Shown: positions 1 to 6,065, counted from the first letter of the stretch. The stretch: DNA of 6,898 nt from Balneolaceae bacterium SMO_bin1 (GCA_003123965.1 NNSL01000427.1:1-6898), one strand, 5' to 3'. Numbers and translations are program-made. Notes: generated from the sequence alone by a model not told the origin.

Positions 1-243
1 CCCGTAATATTCAGTCAGCCGGTTGGCAAAGGTCAACTCGGTAGGTCGCCCTACGTATTCTTTTAGCAGACCGCGAAATTCGTTTTGGAAATCATCATTC
101 TGCCAGGCTTCGGCATAGGCAGATTCCAGTTCTTCTAAAACAGGAATTAAAATTTCCGGGACAAATTTTCCGCCAAACTTTCCGAAATATCCTCGATTAT
201 CGGGATATGCATATTTTTTTGTTTGCTGCATGTCTTCTTCCAT
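1..243 (-). CDS. trpB: Tryptophan synthase beta chain, N-terminal 81 codons (cut by window edge)
   Basis: This open frame starts at ATG 243-241 and continues without a stop to base 1, so only the N-terminus is present. TrpB condenses indole with L-serine, using PLP, in a complex with TrpA, and is the last step of Trp synthesis in the cytoplasm. Seen: residues 19-27 read [17 protein letters not shown], the hallmark start of TrpB, followed by a helix rich in Glu and Leu ([12 protein letters not shown]) and then [12 protein letters not shown] (about residues 66-77), a conserved substrate-domain motif. The PLP lysine lies beyond the edge. The start is 5 bp after the trpF stop. A second in-frame ATG at 231-229 is preceded by GGAAGAAG and could be the true start; the conserved part begins after both. 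Identification is firm; only the start is uncertain. Confidence 0.95.
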   Translation of the reverse strand, partial: MEEDMQQTKKYAYPDNRGYFGKFGGKFVPEILIPVLEELESAYAEAWQNDDFQNEFRGLLKEYVGRPTELTFANRLTEYYG

Positions 244-248
244 GTAAT

Positions 249-923
249 TTAAAGTTCGCCCATTTCCTGCTCATCCCAAATTTCGCGCATTTCTTCCATA
301 AACGCTTCAACCTTGTCAAATGACTTCACGCCTGGCTCGCTTTCAACACCGCTGGCAAGATCAACTGCAAACGGGTGAACCGTTTCGCAAGCGGCACGAA
401 TGTTATGTGCATTTAGACCACCTGATAGGAAAAATGGCACACCGGCGGCGCCTTCTTTTAGTATTTCCCAGTCAAAGGTTTTGCCAGTACCACCCCATTC
501 GCCGTCAATCTTTGTATCAAACAGAAAATAGTCCACATGAGGGCGATAGGATGCTATTTTATCGGATAGTGCTTCGGCTGTTGTATCATCGGAAATATGG
601 ATAGCTTTGATGACTGGTTTCTCCACCAAGTCGCAATATTCCGCCGATTCATTGCCGTGCAACTGGACCATATCAACCCCGGTTTGCCGCGCTATCATAT
701 TCACGTCGTCCAGCGGTTGATTAACAAAAACACCCACGCACTCGGGTCCCTCAATCCAATTGATAATGGCTCCAGCCTTAGCCGGTTCGATGTAGCGCGA
801 GCTTTCATCATAAAAGATAAACCCCATATAGTTTACCAGAGCACCGGAAACAAAACGGGCATCGTGCAGGCTGGTCAGCCCGCATATTTTAACTTTCGAT
901 CGCGCTTCTTCATCTGCAAACAT
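249..923 (-). CDS. trpF: Phosphoribosylanthranilate isomerase
   Basis: TrpF converts N-(5-phosphoribosyl)anthranilate to CdRP by an Amadori rearrangement, the third step from chorismate. The 224-residue product is a normal full-length TIM barrel. Motifs seen in order: KICGLT at 12-17 with the presumed general-base Cys14, QLHGNE at 87-92, FDT at 135-137 with the presumed general-acid Asp136, GGTGKTFDW at 144-152, LSGGLN at 166-171, and the C-terminal phosphate-binding stretch DLASGVES with PGVKS (188-201). The ATG at 923-921 puts about ten residues before KICGLT, typical for the family. It is a stand-alone gene, not fused to trpC. It begins 12 bp after the trpC stop and ends 5 bp before trpB. 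The upstream sequence TATTTTGTTGTT has no Shine-Dalgarno. It holds four Trp residues, more than the other enzymes here. Confidence 0.97.
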   Translation of the reverse strand: MFADEEARSKVKICGLTSLHDARFVSGALVNYMGFIFYDESSRYIEPAKAGAIINWIEGPECVGVFVNQPLDDVNMIARQTGVDMVQLHGNESAEYCDLVEKPVIKAIHISDDTTAEALSDKIASYRPHVDYFLFDTKIDGEWGGTGKTFDWEILKEGAAGVPFFLSGGLNAHNIRAACETVHPFAVDLASGVESEPGVKSFDKVEAFMEEMREIWDEQEMGEL

Positions 924-935
924 AACAACAAAATA

Positions 936-1760
936 TCATCCTGAACTTAATTCAGGATTTTTTTCAATTAACTTTTCAAGTTCATTTAAGATCTGACGCA
1001 CGGCTTCACCGGGATTTTTTTGCCGCATAAAGTGCTCACCTATCAAGGCTGCATCAATATCATTCTGATATAAAAGATGAAGGTCATCAGCCGTCCGAAG
1101 CCCACTTTCAGACACCAGCACAGTGCTTTCCGGGGCTGACTGAAGTAATGTAATACCTCGGTGAACATCAACATCAAAGGTATGCAAATCACGATTATTT
1201 GCACCCAATATTTCTACGTCCTGTAAATTTACCTGCTGTAGATCTTGCTCGGTGTAACATTCCACCAGGCAGTCAAGTTCGAATTCTGCGGCGGCATGGT
1301 ATAACTCTTCTAATTGATAACCATCTGTTATGGTAGCAATAAGAAGTATAGCATCAGCACCATAGGCTCGTGCTTCTTTTACCTGGTAAGGATCGATTAT
1401 AAAATCTTTGCGCAACACGGGCAGCTGTACTTCTTGCGACACAATCTGCAGGTAGTCTAGGCTACCTTTAAATGCCGGGGCGTCCGTTAATACTGAAATA
1501 GCCGCAGCTCCACCCTCCTGGTATTGTGCTGCAATACGCTGCGGATCAAAATCTTTGCGAATTAATCCTTTTGAAGGCGACGCTTTTTTAATTTCGGCAA
1601 TGATAGAAACCGTGTTTGATGCAGTTAAGGCCTCTTTAAAAGACCGGCGATCACGCTCAAACTCAGAGAATGAATCGAAATCAGAAAAAGAGGTTTTACG
1701 CTTCCGTTTTTTAATATCGGCAGCTGTTTGCTCTACTATTTCTTCTAAAATGGTAGCCAT
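936..1760 (-). CDS. trpC: Indole-3-glycerol phosphate synthase
   Basis: TrpC closes the indole ring, turning CdRP into indole-3-glycerol phosphate with loss of CO2 and water. The 274-residue protein is complete and slightly long for a single-domain IGPS. Family motifs seen: EIKKASPSKG (56-65) with a catalytic Lys, LRKDF (116-120) with the second Lys, LVECYTE (165-171) with Glu167, GANNRDLHTF (186-195), VSESGL (216-221) and LIGEHFM (239-245), the phosphate-binding end of the barrel. It lacks any Trp residue. The start ATG at 1760-1758 is one base past the trpD stop, so translation is probably coupled; no strong ribosome binding site is visible. The last residues (NPELSSG) are encoded inside a perfect palindrome (938-958), suggesting that the C-terminal tail was added or replaced by a repeat element. 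Confidence 0.97.
   Translation of the reverse strand: MATILEEIVEQTAADIKKRKRKTSFSDFDSFSEFERDRRSFKEALTASNTVSIIAEIKKASPSKGLIRKDFDPQRIAAQYQEGGAAAISVLTDAPAFKGSLDYLQIVSQEVQLPVLRKDFIIDPYQVKEARAYGADAILLIATITDGYQLEELYHAAAEFELDCLVECYTEQDLQQVNLQDVEILGANNRDLHTFDVDVHRGITLLQSAPESTVLVSESGLRTADDLHLLYQNDIDAALIGEHFMRQKNPGEAVRQILNELEKLIEKNPELSSG
938..958. repeat. Perfect 8-bp inverted repeat at the trpC end and trpC-trpF junction; possible dispersed palindromic element
   Basis: The arms ATCCTGAA (938-945) and TTCAGGAT (951-958) are exactly complementary around a 5-base spacer, CTTAA. In the mRNA they form an 8-bp hairpin that contains the last sense codons of trpC and the first base of its stop codon. The sequence after it (GATATTTTGTTG in mRNA sense) is only weakly T-rich, so it is not a convincing terminator. 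From memory, CCTGAAC...TTCAGGAT palindromes occur in many copies in some bacterial genomes; that identity is inference. It could also act as an mRNA stability or processing hairpin between trpC and trpF. Confidence 0.6.
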
Positions 1761-1761
1761 A

Positions 1762-2800
1762 TCAGGATAGATTCATAACGTCATTGGTTGCCTCACTCAT
1801 GCGCTGCAACGCCTTATAGCCAGACCCCGATTCAATACTTTCAATTGCCATATCTTTGGCATCCTTCAGTGAGTCAGATTTACCCGATGCATGAATGCCA
1901 AAGATGGCATTAAGCAGCACGATATTTTGCTGGGCATCGGTGGCTTTACCTTGTAATATTGATCGTATAATGTCGGCATTGAAGAAGGCATCGCCTCCCT
2001 GTAGCTGCTGCAGACTAACCGGATCAAACCCCAGGCTGGCCGGATCAAAGGTTTCACATTCCTGCACGTCGCCATTTTCTAATTCGTAGACAAAAGTAGG
2101 AGCACTAAGACTGAATTCATCGAGCCCGTCGCGGGCGTGCACGCTGTACACCTTTTTTTGAGTCGAGGTTTGATAAAATTTCAGCAATTTGCCGGGCCGT
2201 GCGTTTATCAAAAGCGCCCACCACTTGCCGTTTAACCCCGGCTGGATTAAGTAGTGGTCCCATGGTGTTAAAGAACGAACGGATACCCAGAATTTGCCGG
2301 GCGGGCATTACGTTTTTCATGGCCGGATGAAAATGCGGCGCAAACATGAATGCCATTTCTGTCTCTTTAAATACATGTTCAACCTGTTCTTTGTGCAGCG
2401 TTGCAACAATATCGAGCGCTTCAAGCACATCTGCGCTGCCGCTTTTGCTGGATACGCTTCGGTTGCCGTGTTTTAGAACCGGAACCCCTGCCCCTGCCAC
2501 AACAAACATGGCGGCCGTTGAAATATTAAACGTCCCAGAGTTATCACCGCCGGTACCGCATAAATCTACGGCATTGTCAATTTCAACATCCGGAGTTACG
2601 GCGGCTTCGCGCATTACCTTTACGAAAGTGGTGAGCTCTTGAATGGTTTCGCCTTTGGCACGCATGCCAAGCAAAAAAGCAGTAGTTTGCTCAACACCTA
2701 CTTCCCCTTCAAGTATGCCGCCCAGTGCTTTGCGGGCTTCTTCGGGCGTTAAATCCTGGCGCTGAGCCAGCTTTTCAAGTATATCTTTAATATTGATCAT
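1762..2800 (-). CDS. trpD: Anthranilate phosphoribosyltransferase, reading frame broken by an apparent one-base insertion
   Basis: TrpD transfers phosphoribose from PRPP to anthranilate. The gene is in two frames: codons 1-216 (2800-2153), then a +1 shift over one base, then 129 residues (2151-1765) and a TGA stop at 1764-1762, giving 345 residues, the normal family length. Seen before the break: CGTGGD (81-86), NIST (92-95), KHGNRSVSS (110-118) and GPLLNPAGVKR (181-191), covering PRPP and anthranilate binding. Seen after it: HARDGLDE (221-228), with the Asp-Glu pair expected to bind Mg, and the conserved C-terminal helices. Unshifted, frame one adds 11 unrelated residues after codon 216 and stops at 2119-2117, losing the Mg pair. 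The break is in a run of seven A; six would restore the frame. A sequencing error, a recent mutation or transcriptional slippage are all possible. The start is 6 bp after the trpG stop. The joined protein contains no Trp. Confidence 0.93.
2151..2161 (-). other. Frameshift site in trpD (A7 homopolymer)
   Basis: On the minus strand the sequence is TCAAAAAAAGG, with seven A at 2159-2153. The upstream frame reads TCA AAA AAA GGT and then runs to a stop; the conserved frame resumes as GTG TAC AGC (Val-Tyr-Ser) at 2151. Removing one A gives TCA AAA AAG GTG TAC, that is Ser-Lys-Lys-Val-Tyr, which joins the two conserved halves with no gap. The shift needed is +1 (or -2), not the -1 shift of dnaX-type slippery sites. 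Confidence 0.85.
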
Positions 2801-2806
2801 AATGTA

Positions 2807-3397
2807 TTATCGATTAAGTTCTTCTTTTTTTCGGCAACGTGCGATCCAGTTAGCGAGCAGTTGCTTGCCCGCTGTGGTAAGCAGGCTTTCGGGGTGAAAC
2901 TGTATGCCTTCGAGCGGATATTCATGATGGCGGATACCCATCACTACATCGTCCTCGCTGCGGGCCGTTATATCAAATTCATCCGGGATACTATCAGGCT
3001 CAAGCACAAGCGAGTGATAACGCGTGGCTGTAAAACCATCTTCAACACTTTCAAATACACCTTTTCCATCGTGGTGAATAGTAGAAGTTTTGCCGTGCAT
3101 CAGCTTGGGGGCATGTATTACATTGCCGCCAAATGCTTCACCAATGGCCTGATGCCCCAGACATACACCCAGAATAGGCACATTTTTAGCAAATTCGCGG
3201 ATAACGCTACTGGTAATACCCGCATCTTTGGGTCGCCCGGGGCCCGGTGAAATAAGAATTCCCGAGGGGTTTAATTCTTTAATTTCTTCTACAGTAATGG
3301 CATCGTTTCGCACTACTTTATAATCATCGGTGTATTCTGCCACCAAATGCACCAGGTTATAAGTAAAGGAATCGTAATTATCGATGATTAGAATCAT
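2807..3397 (-). CDS. trpG: Anthranilate synthase component II (glutamine amidotransferase)
   Basis: TrpG hydrolyses glutamine and passes ammonia to TrpE. The 196-residue product is a complete class I amidotransferase. Seen: the N-terminal IDNYDSFTYNL (5-15), SPGPGRP (50-56) forming the oxyanion region, nucleophile Cys79 in GVCLGHQ (77-83), HGKTS (101-105), RYHSL (126-130), and catalytic His168 and Glu170 in QFHPES (166-171). The sequence also fits PabA, which is nearly identical in fold; a shared role in folate synthesis is possible if no separate pabA exists. The operon context favours trpG. It starts 6 bp after trpS with AAAGG three bases before the ATG, the best Shine-Dalgarno-like match among the trp structural gene starts, and ends 6 bp before trpD. 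It is separated from its partner trpE by trpS. Confidence 0.95.
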   Translation of the reverse strand: MILIIDNYDSFTYNLVHLVAEYTDDYKVVRNDAITVEEIKELNPSGILISPGPGRPKDAGITSSVIREFAKNVPILGVCLGHQAIGEAFGGNVIHAPKLMHGKTSTIHHDGKGVFESVEDGFTATRYHSLVLEPDSIPDEFDITARSEDDVVMGIRHHEYPLEGIQFHPESLLTTAGKQLLANWIARCRKKEELNR

Positions 3398-3403
3398 AGA
3401 CCT

Positions 3404-4381
3404 TTAGTGATTTTTGATAATACCTGTGGCTCTGCGAATCGGCTCCATAACCGATTCGGCACGTTCGCGGGCTTCGGCTCCGCCCTGTTTCAATATATCT
3501 TTCACGTAATCCATATCTCGTGAAAGCTCCTTGCGTTTTTTACGGGCATCGGCAAAGTAATCTTCAATAAGCCCCAGCAACTCTTTTTTTGCATGACCGT
3601 ATCCATAACCGCCGGTGCGATACTTTTCGGCTATTTCCTGAGCTTTAGCTTCATCCGCAAAGAGTTTAATCAGAGCAAAAACATTACATTTTTCAGGATC
3701 TTTTGGTTCATCCAGCGGTGTTGAATCGGTTTCTATGGACATCACTTTTTTCTTTAACACTTTCCCTTCATCAAAAATGCCAATAGTGTTACCATACGAT
3801 TTGCTCATTTTTTGTCCATCAATGCCGGGTACTACTGCAACTGATTCTACAATATGCTCTTCGGGCAGCTTCAGCAGATCATCGCCGTAAATGTGATTCA
3901 GTTTACCGGCCAAATCGCGGCAAATTTCGATATTCTGCTTTTGGTCCTGCCCTACCGGCACTATATCAGAATCATAAATTAAAATATCCGCGGCCTGTAA
4001 AATAGGATAGGTAAATAAACCAATATTCGGATTCAGGCCTTGTGCTACTTTATCTTTATAGGCCACGCCTTTTTCCATCAAGCTTACAGGGCAGATAGTG
4101 CCTAATATCCACGCCAGTTCCGTGACTTGCGGCACATCACTCTGAGCAAAGAATGTGCACTTTGCAGGATCAAGGCCAAGCGCTAAGTAATCCAGGGCAA
4201 TATCATATGTATTTTCACGAACTTGCTGCCCATCACTTACGGACGTTAATGAATGGTAATTAGCGATAAAATAAAACGCATCACCCTTTTCCTGCATGGC
4301 AATATGCTGACGAATAGCCCCAAAATAGTTGCCAATGTGGAGTTTTCCAGAGGGCGTTATACCCGATAAAATGGTCTTCAT
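3404..4381 (-). CDS. trpS: Tryptophanyl-tRNA synthetase
   Basis: TrpRS charges tRNA-Trp with tryptophan using ATP. The 325-residue protein is a full-length bacterial class Ic synthetase. Seen: the ATP-binding HIGH-type motif HIGN (15-18) within GITPSGKLHIGNYFG, the Rossmann-fold substrate pocket around YPILQAADIL (125-134) and VGQDQKQNIE (143-152), and the KMSKS loop (191-195) in DGQKMSKSYGN. The C-terminus (about 225-325) is the helical anticodon-binding region, with MEPIRRATG near the end. It is 5 bp after trpE and 6 bp before trpG, so it is transcribed with the biosynthesis genes and lies downstream of the trp attenuator. trpS usually lies elsewhere in bacterial genomes. Nothing suggests degeneration; whether it is the only TrpRS cannot be told from this window. 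Confidence 0.97.
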   Translation of the reverse strand: MKTILSGITPSGKLHIGNYFGAIRQHIAMQEKGDAFYFIANYHSLTSVSDGQQVRENTYDIALDYLALGLDPAKCTFFAQSDVPQVTELAWILGTICPVSLMEKGVAYKDKVAQGLNPNIGLFTYPILQAADILIYDSDIVPVGQDQKQNIEICRDLAGKLNHIYGDDLLKLPEEHIVESVAVVPGIDGQKMSKSYGNTIGIFDEGKVLKKKVMSIETDSTPLDEPKDPEKCNVFALIKLFADEAKAQEIAEKYRTGGYGYGHAKKELLGLIEDYFADARKKRKELSRDMDYVKDILKQGGAEARERAESVMEPIRRATGIIKNH

Positions 4382-4386
4382 GTGTA

Positions 4387-5856
4387 TTAATTATCTGTTA
4401 TTTCAAGCGCAACGCTTAGCGCTTCAACCAGCGCTGCTGCTTTATTTTTTGTTTCAATAAATTCTGTTGAGGGATCACTGTCGGCAACTATACCGGCTCC
4501 GGCCTGAATAAACACTCGATCATCCGTAACCAACATCGTTCGAATTGCGATACATGTGTCCATATTTCCAGAAAAATCGAAGTAACCAACTGCTCCGGCG
4601 TACGGTCCGCGTTTGGTTGTTTCAAGCTCATCAATAATCTGCATTGCTCGAATTTTTGGTGCACCGCTTACTGTTCCAGCAGGAAATGTCTGCATGAGCG
4701 CATCTACTGACGTTTGCCCGTCTGCAAGCTCACCATTAAGTTCTGTAACTATATGCATAACATGGGAATATCGCTCCACAACCTGATTTCTCACCGGTGC
4801 CACAGTTCCCGATTTACATACACGTGACAAGTCATTACGACCCAAATCTACGAGCATTACGTGCTCGGCAATTTCTTTGGGATCGTTTTTAAGCTCTTGC
4901 TCAAGCTGCTTGTCTTCTTCTGGTGTATTGCCCCGTGGTCGCGTGCCGGCGATTGGAAGCAGTACCGCTTTTCGATCCTGCACGCGCACCAGCACTTCAG
5001 GTGATGAACCAACCAAAGCCACATCTCCAAAATCCAGAAAGAAAAGGTACGGCGATGGATTAACCATACGCAACGCACGGTACAGCATAAATCGGTCGCC
5101 TTCAAAATCTGTTTCAAACCTCTGCGACAATACAACCTGAAAAATGTCGCCTTCGTAAATATATTCTTTGGCTTTTTTTACACTTTCCTGAAAATGCTCT
5201 TGCGATACATTGCTTTGCAATGCATCCGGATCTAATGAAAAATCGCCTGCAGCGCGGGGCTGATGAAATACCTCTTTTTCAAGTTCGTCAAGCCGGTTCT
5301 GCGCTGCCTCAAATAACTCTTCAATCGCTTTGTCTGATTCACTTGGAAAAACCGTTTTTATGATGATAACCTGCTGTTTGACATGGTCGAAGGCAAACAC
5401 CTCATCATAAAAAGCCCAAACAGCATCTGGCAGTGATAAATCATCCTCCGGCTGGTCAGGCAAACTTTCTACATCACGAACCGTGTCATACGATGAAAAC
5501 CCAACAGCACCACCGGTCAGCCGTGGTAAATCTGGAATATCAGGTTCATTAAATGCTGTTGTCAGTTCTTTAAGTGCTTCAAAATATGATTGATTCAGTA
5601 AAGTAGATTCACCTTGGCTTTTGAGCTTTACCTCCCCTTGGTGGTATTTTAAAATTTGGTATGGATTGCGTCCCAGAAACGAATATCGCGCAAGTTGTTC
5701 TCCCCCCTCAACCGATTCCAGCAGAAAGGGATATTCAGCATTTTCGCGCAGGCTTAAAAATAATGATACAGGAGTAAGCGTATCAGCCATAAGGCGGCGA
5801 TAAACGGGCACAGCCGAGTATTCTTTTGCGTATTTTCTAAATGTCTTAATATCCAT
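4387..5856 (-). CDS. trpE: Anthranilate synthase component I
   Basis: TrpE makes anthranilate from chorismate with ammonia supplied by TrpG, the committed step of Trp synthesis. The 489 residues are full length. Seen: the N-terminal LLES motif (45-48), which in characterised TrpE proteins is part of the Trp feedback site, with NPSPYLFF (266-273) as the second part; then the chorismate-binding domain with GDIFQVVLSQRF (236-247), GSSPEVLVR (283-291), PIAGTRPRG (301-309), EHVMLVDLGRNDL (331-343), GTVSGAPKIRAM (394-405), GPYAGAVGYF (417-426) and QAGAGIVADSDP (451-462). The presence of LLES argues for TrpE over PabB. The start ATG at 5856-5854 fits the conserved N-terminus. It lies 10 bases past the attenuator T-run and has no Shine-Dalgarno, only A/T-rich sequence. 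Regulation is probably double: attenuation plus feedback inhibition. Confidence 0.97.
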   Translation of the reverse strand: MDIKTFRKYAKEYSAVPVYRRLMADTLTPVSLFLSLRENAEYPFLLESVEGGEQLARYSFLGRNPYQILKYHQGEVKLKSQGESTLLNQSYFEALKELTTAFNEPDIPDLPRLTGGAVGFSSYDTVRDVESLPDQPEDDLSLPDAVWAFYDEVFAFDHVKQQVIIIKTVFPSESDKAIEELFEAAQNRLDELEKEVFHQPRAAGDFSLDPDALQSNVSQEHFQESVKKAKEYIYEGDIFQVVLSQRFETDFEGDRFMLYRALRMVNPSPYLFFLDFGDVALVGSSPEVLVRVQDRKAVLLPIAGTRPRGNTPEEDKQLEQELKNDPKEIAEHVMLVDLGRNDLSRVCKSGTVAPVRNQVVERYSHVMHIVTELNGELADGQTSVDALMQTFPAGTVSGAPKIRAMQIIDELETTKRGPYAGAVGYFDFSGNMDTCIAIRTMLVTDDRVFIQAGAGIVADSDPSTEFIETKNKAAALVEALSVALEITDN

Positions 5857-5861
5857 TGTAT

Positions 5862-5900
5862 AAAATAAAAAAGCCCGCTTCAGTTACCTGCAGCGGGCTC
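5862..5900 (-). terminator. Intrinsic terminator of the trp attenuator (strands 3:4)
   Basis: Strand 3, AGCCCGCT (5899-5892), pairs perfectly with strand 4, AGCGGGCT (5879-5872). Above a G/A mismatch a further CAG/CTG stem is closed by a GTAA loop (GNRA type). Six T (5872-5867), an A and four more T follow, the classic Rho-independent layout. An A-run at 5907-5902 can extend the stem against the T-run. It sits between a Trp-codon leader ORF and trpE, with the T-tract ending 6 bases before the trpE ATG (10 bases from the main T6 run). It is also T-rich on the other side and could terminate plus-strand transcripts. Confidence 0.93.
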
Positions 5901-5943
5901 GTTTTTTAAAAAAACTTTTTGCTACTCACACGTTGCCCACTGC
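5890..5943 (-). promoter_or_regulatory. Antiterminator pairing of the trp attenuator (strands 2:3)
   Basis: GCAGTGGGC (5943-5935), inside the leader ORF, can pair with GCCCGCTGC (5898-5890): nine continuous base pairs, one of them a G·U wobble. The second segment contains most of terminator strand 3, so the two structures exclude each other. Ribosomes stalled on the Trp codons at 5967-5959 leave strand 2 uncovered and would favour this fold, allowing transcription into trpE. The pairing is read directly from the sequence; its function is inferred from classical attenuators. Confidence 0.8.
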
Positions 5944-5997
5944 TTCAGATGAATGAAGCCACCACCAAATATTTAAGTGAGCTACGTGTTTTTTCAT
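5926..5997 (-). CDS. trpL: trp operon leader peptide with three consecutive Trp codons
   Basis: A 23-codon ORF runs from ATG 5997-5995 to TGA 5928-5926. Residues 1-7 are MKKHVAH and residues 11-13 are Trp-Trp-Trp (TGG codons at 5967-5959); the peptide ends GNV. Three Trp in 23 residues, directly upstream of a terminator and trpE, is diagnostic of a leader peptide whose translation senses charged tRNA-Trp; the peptide itself probably has no function after synthesis. TrpE, about twenty times longer, has a single Trp, and TrpD and TrpC have none. Strand 1 of the attenuator coincides exactly with codons 4-7 and strand 2 with codons 20-23. No clear Shine-Dalgarno precedes the ATG (TTTTCGCCTTGTC), so start efficiency is uncertain. 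Confidence 0.9.
   Translation of the reverse strand: MKKHVAHLNIWWWLHSSEAVGNV
5929..5988 (-). promoter_or_regulatory. Attenuator 1:2 (anti-antiterminator, pause) hairpin with a nested stem
   Basis: CACGTAGCTCAC (5988-5977) pairs with GTGGGCAACGTG (5940-5929): eleven pairs of twelve, including one G·U wobble, with a single A/A mismatch. Its loop contains a second perfect 6-bp hairpin, GCTTCA (5959-5954) with TGAAGC (5947-5942), just after the Trp codons. Strand 2 shares bases 5940-5935 with the antiterminator, so 1:2 blocks 2:3 and leaves the terminator free to form. A ribosome stalled at WWW would cover part of strand 1 and the nested stem. Confidence 0.75.
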
Positions 5998-6004
5998 GAC
6001 AAGG

Positions 6005-6035
6005 CGAAAATACTATCCGCGCGTTCTAAAATCAA
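6005..6035 (-). promoter_or_regulatory. Candidate trp operon promoter
   Basis: TTG at 6035-6033 followed after 20 bases by TATTTTCG (6012-6005) resembles the Bacteroidota-type pattern TTTG...TAnnTTTG with one mismatch in the -7 element. An overlapping sigma70-like reading (TTGATT, TAGTAT) has a spacer of only 14. Either would start transcription very close to the trpL ATG, leaving little or no untranslated leader, which weakens the call. A promoter is expected in 5998-6065 because trp attenuation needs a start just upstream of trpL. Confidence 0.35.
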
Positions 6036-6053
6036 CTGATGTTTCTGATTTTA
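6027..6053. repeat. 8-bp inverted repeat between pssA and the trp leader, possible operator
   Basis: TAAAATCA and TGATTTTA are perfect 8-bp arms around an 11-base spacer, starting 13 bases after the pssA stop codon. The spacer and left arm also hold a direct repeat of ATCAG, nine bases apart in minus-strand sense. No T-run follows on the minus strand, so it is a poor terminator for pssA. It overlaps the proposed -33 element and could be a repressor site. It shows no resemblance to the enterobacterial TrpR operator (CTAG-centred). Confidence 0.4.
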
Positions 6054-6065
6054 AAGCAATTAACA

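Noticed and set aside
320..944. Plus-strand ORFs of 94 and 115 codons (320-604 and 597-944)
   Set aside because: They lie antisense to the well-conserved trpF, have low-complexity basic composition and show no recognisable motif; they are shadow frames.
2151..2161. dnaX-like programmed -1 frameshift site
   Set aside because: The A-run looks slippery, but the conserved frame needs a +1 (or -2) shift, so a standard -1 signal would not give full-length TrpD.
1762..2211. Separate gene of 149 codons downstream of a short trpD
   Set aside because: Its first about 20 residues are out-of-frame trpD sequence and the rest is the conserved C-terminal half of TrpD, so it is one gene split by a frameshift.
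2861..3250. Plus-strand ORF of 129 codons
   Set aside because: It is fully antisense to trpG, whose catalytic motifs are intact, and the translation has no family features.
6027..6053. Intrinsic terminator of pssA
   Set aside because: The inverted repeat is A/T-rich, its 11-base loop is long and no T-run follows it on the minus strand.
5857..6065. T-box, TRAP-binding or TrpR-operator control of the operon
   Set aside because: The leader is too short for a T-box and lacks its conserved core. There is no array of regularly spaced GAG/TAG triplets for TRAP, and no CTAG-centred TrpR-like palindrome. The Trp-codon leader explains the region.
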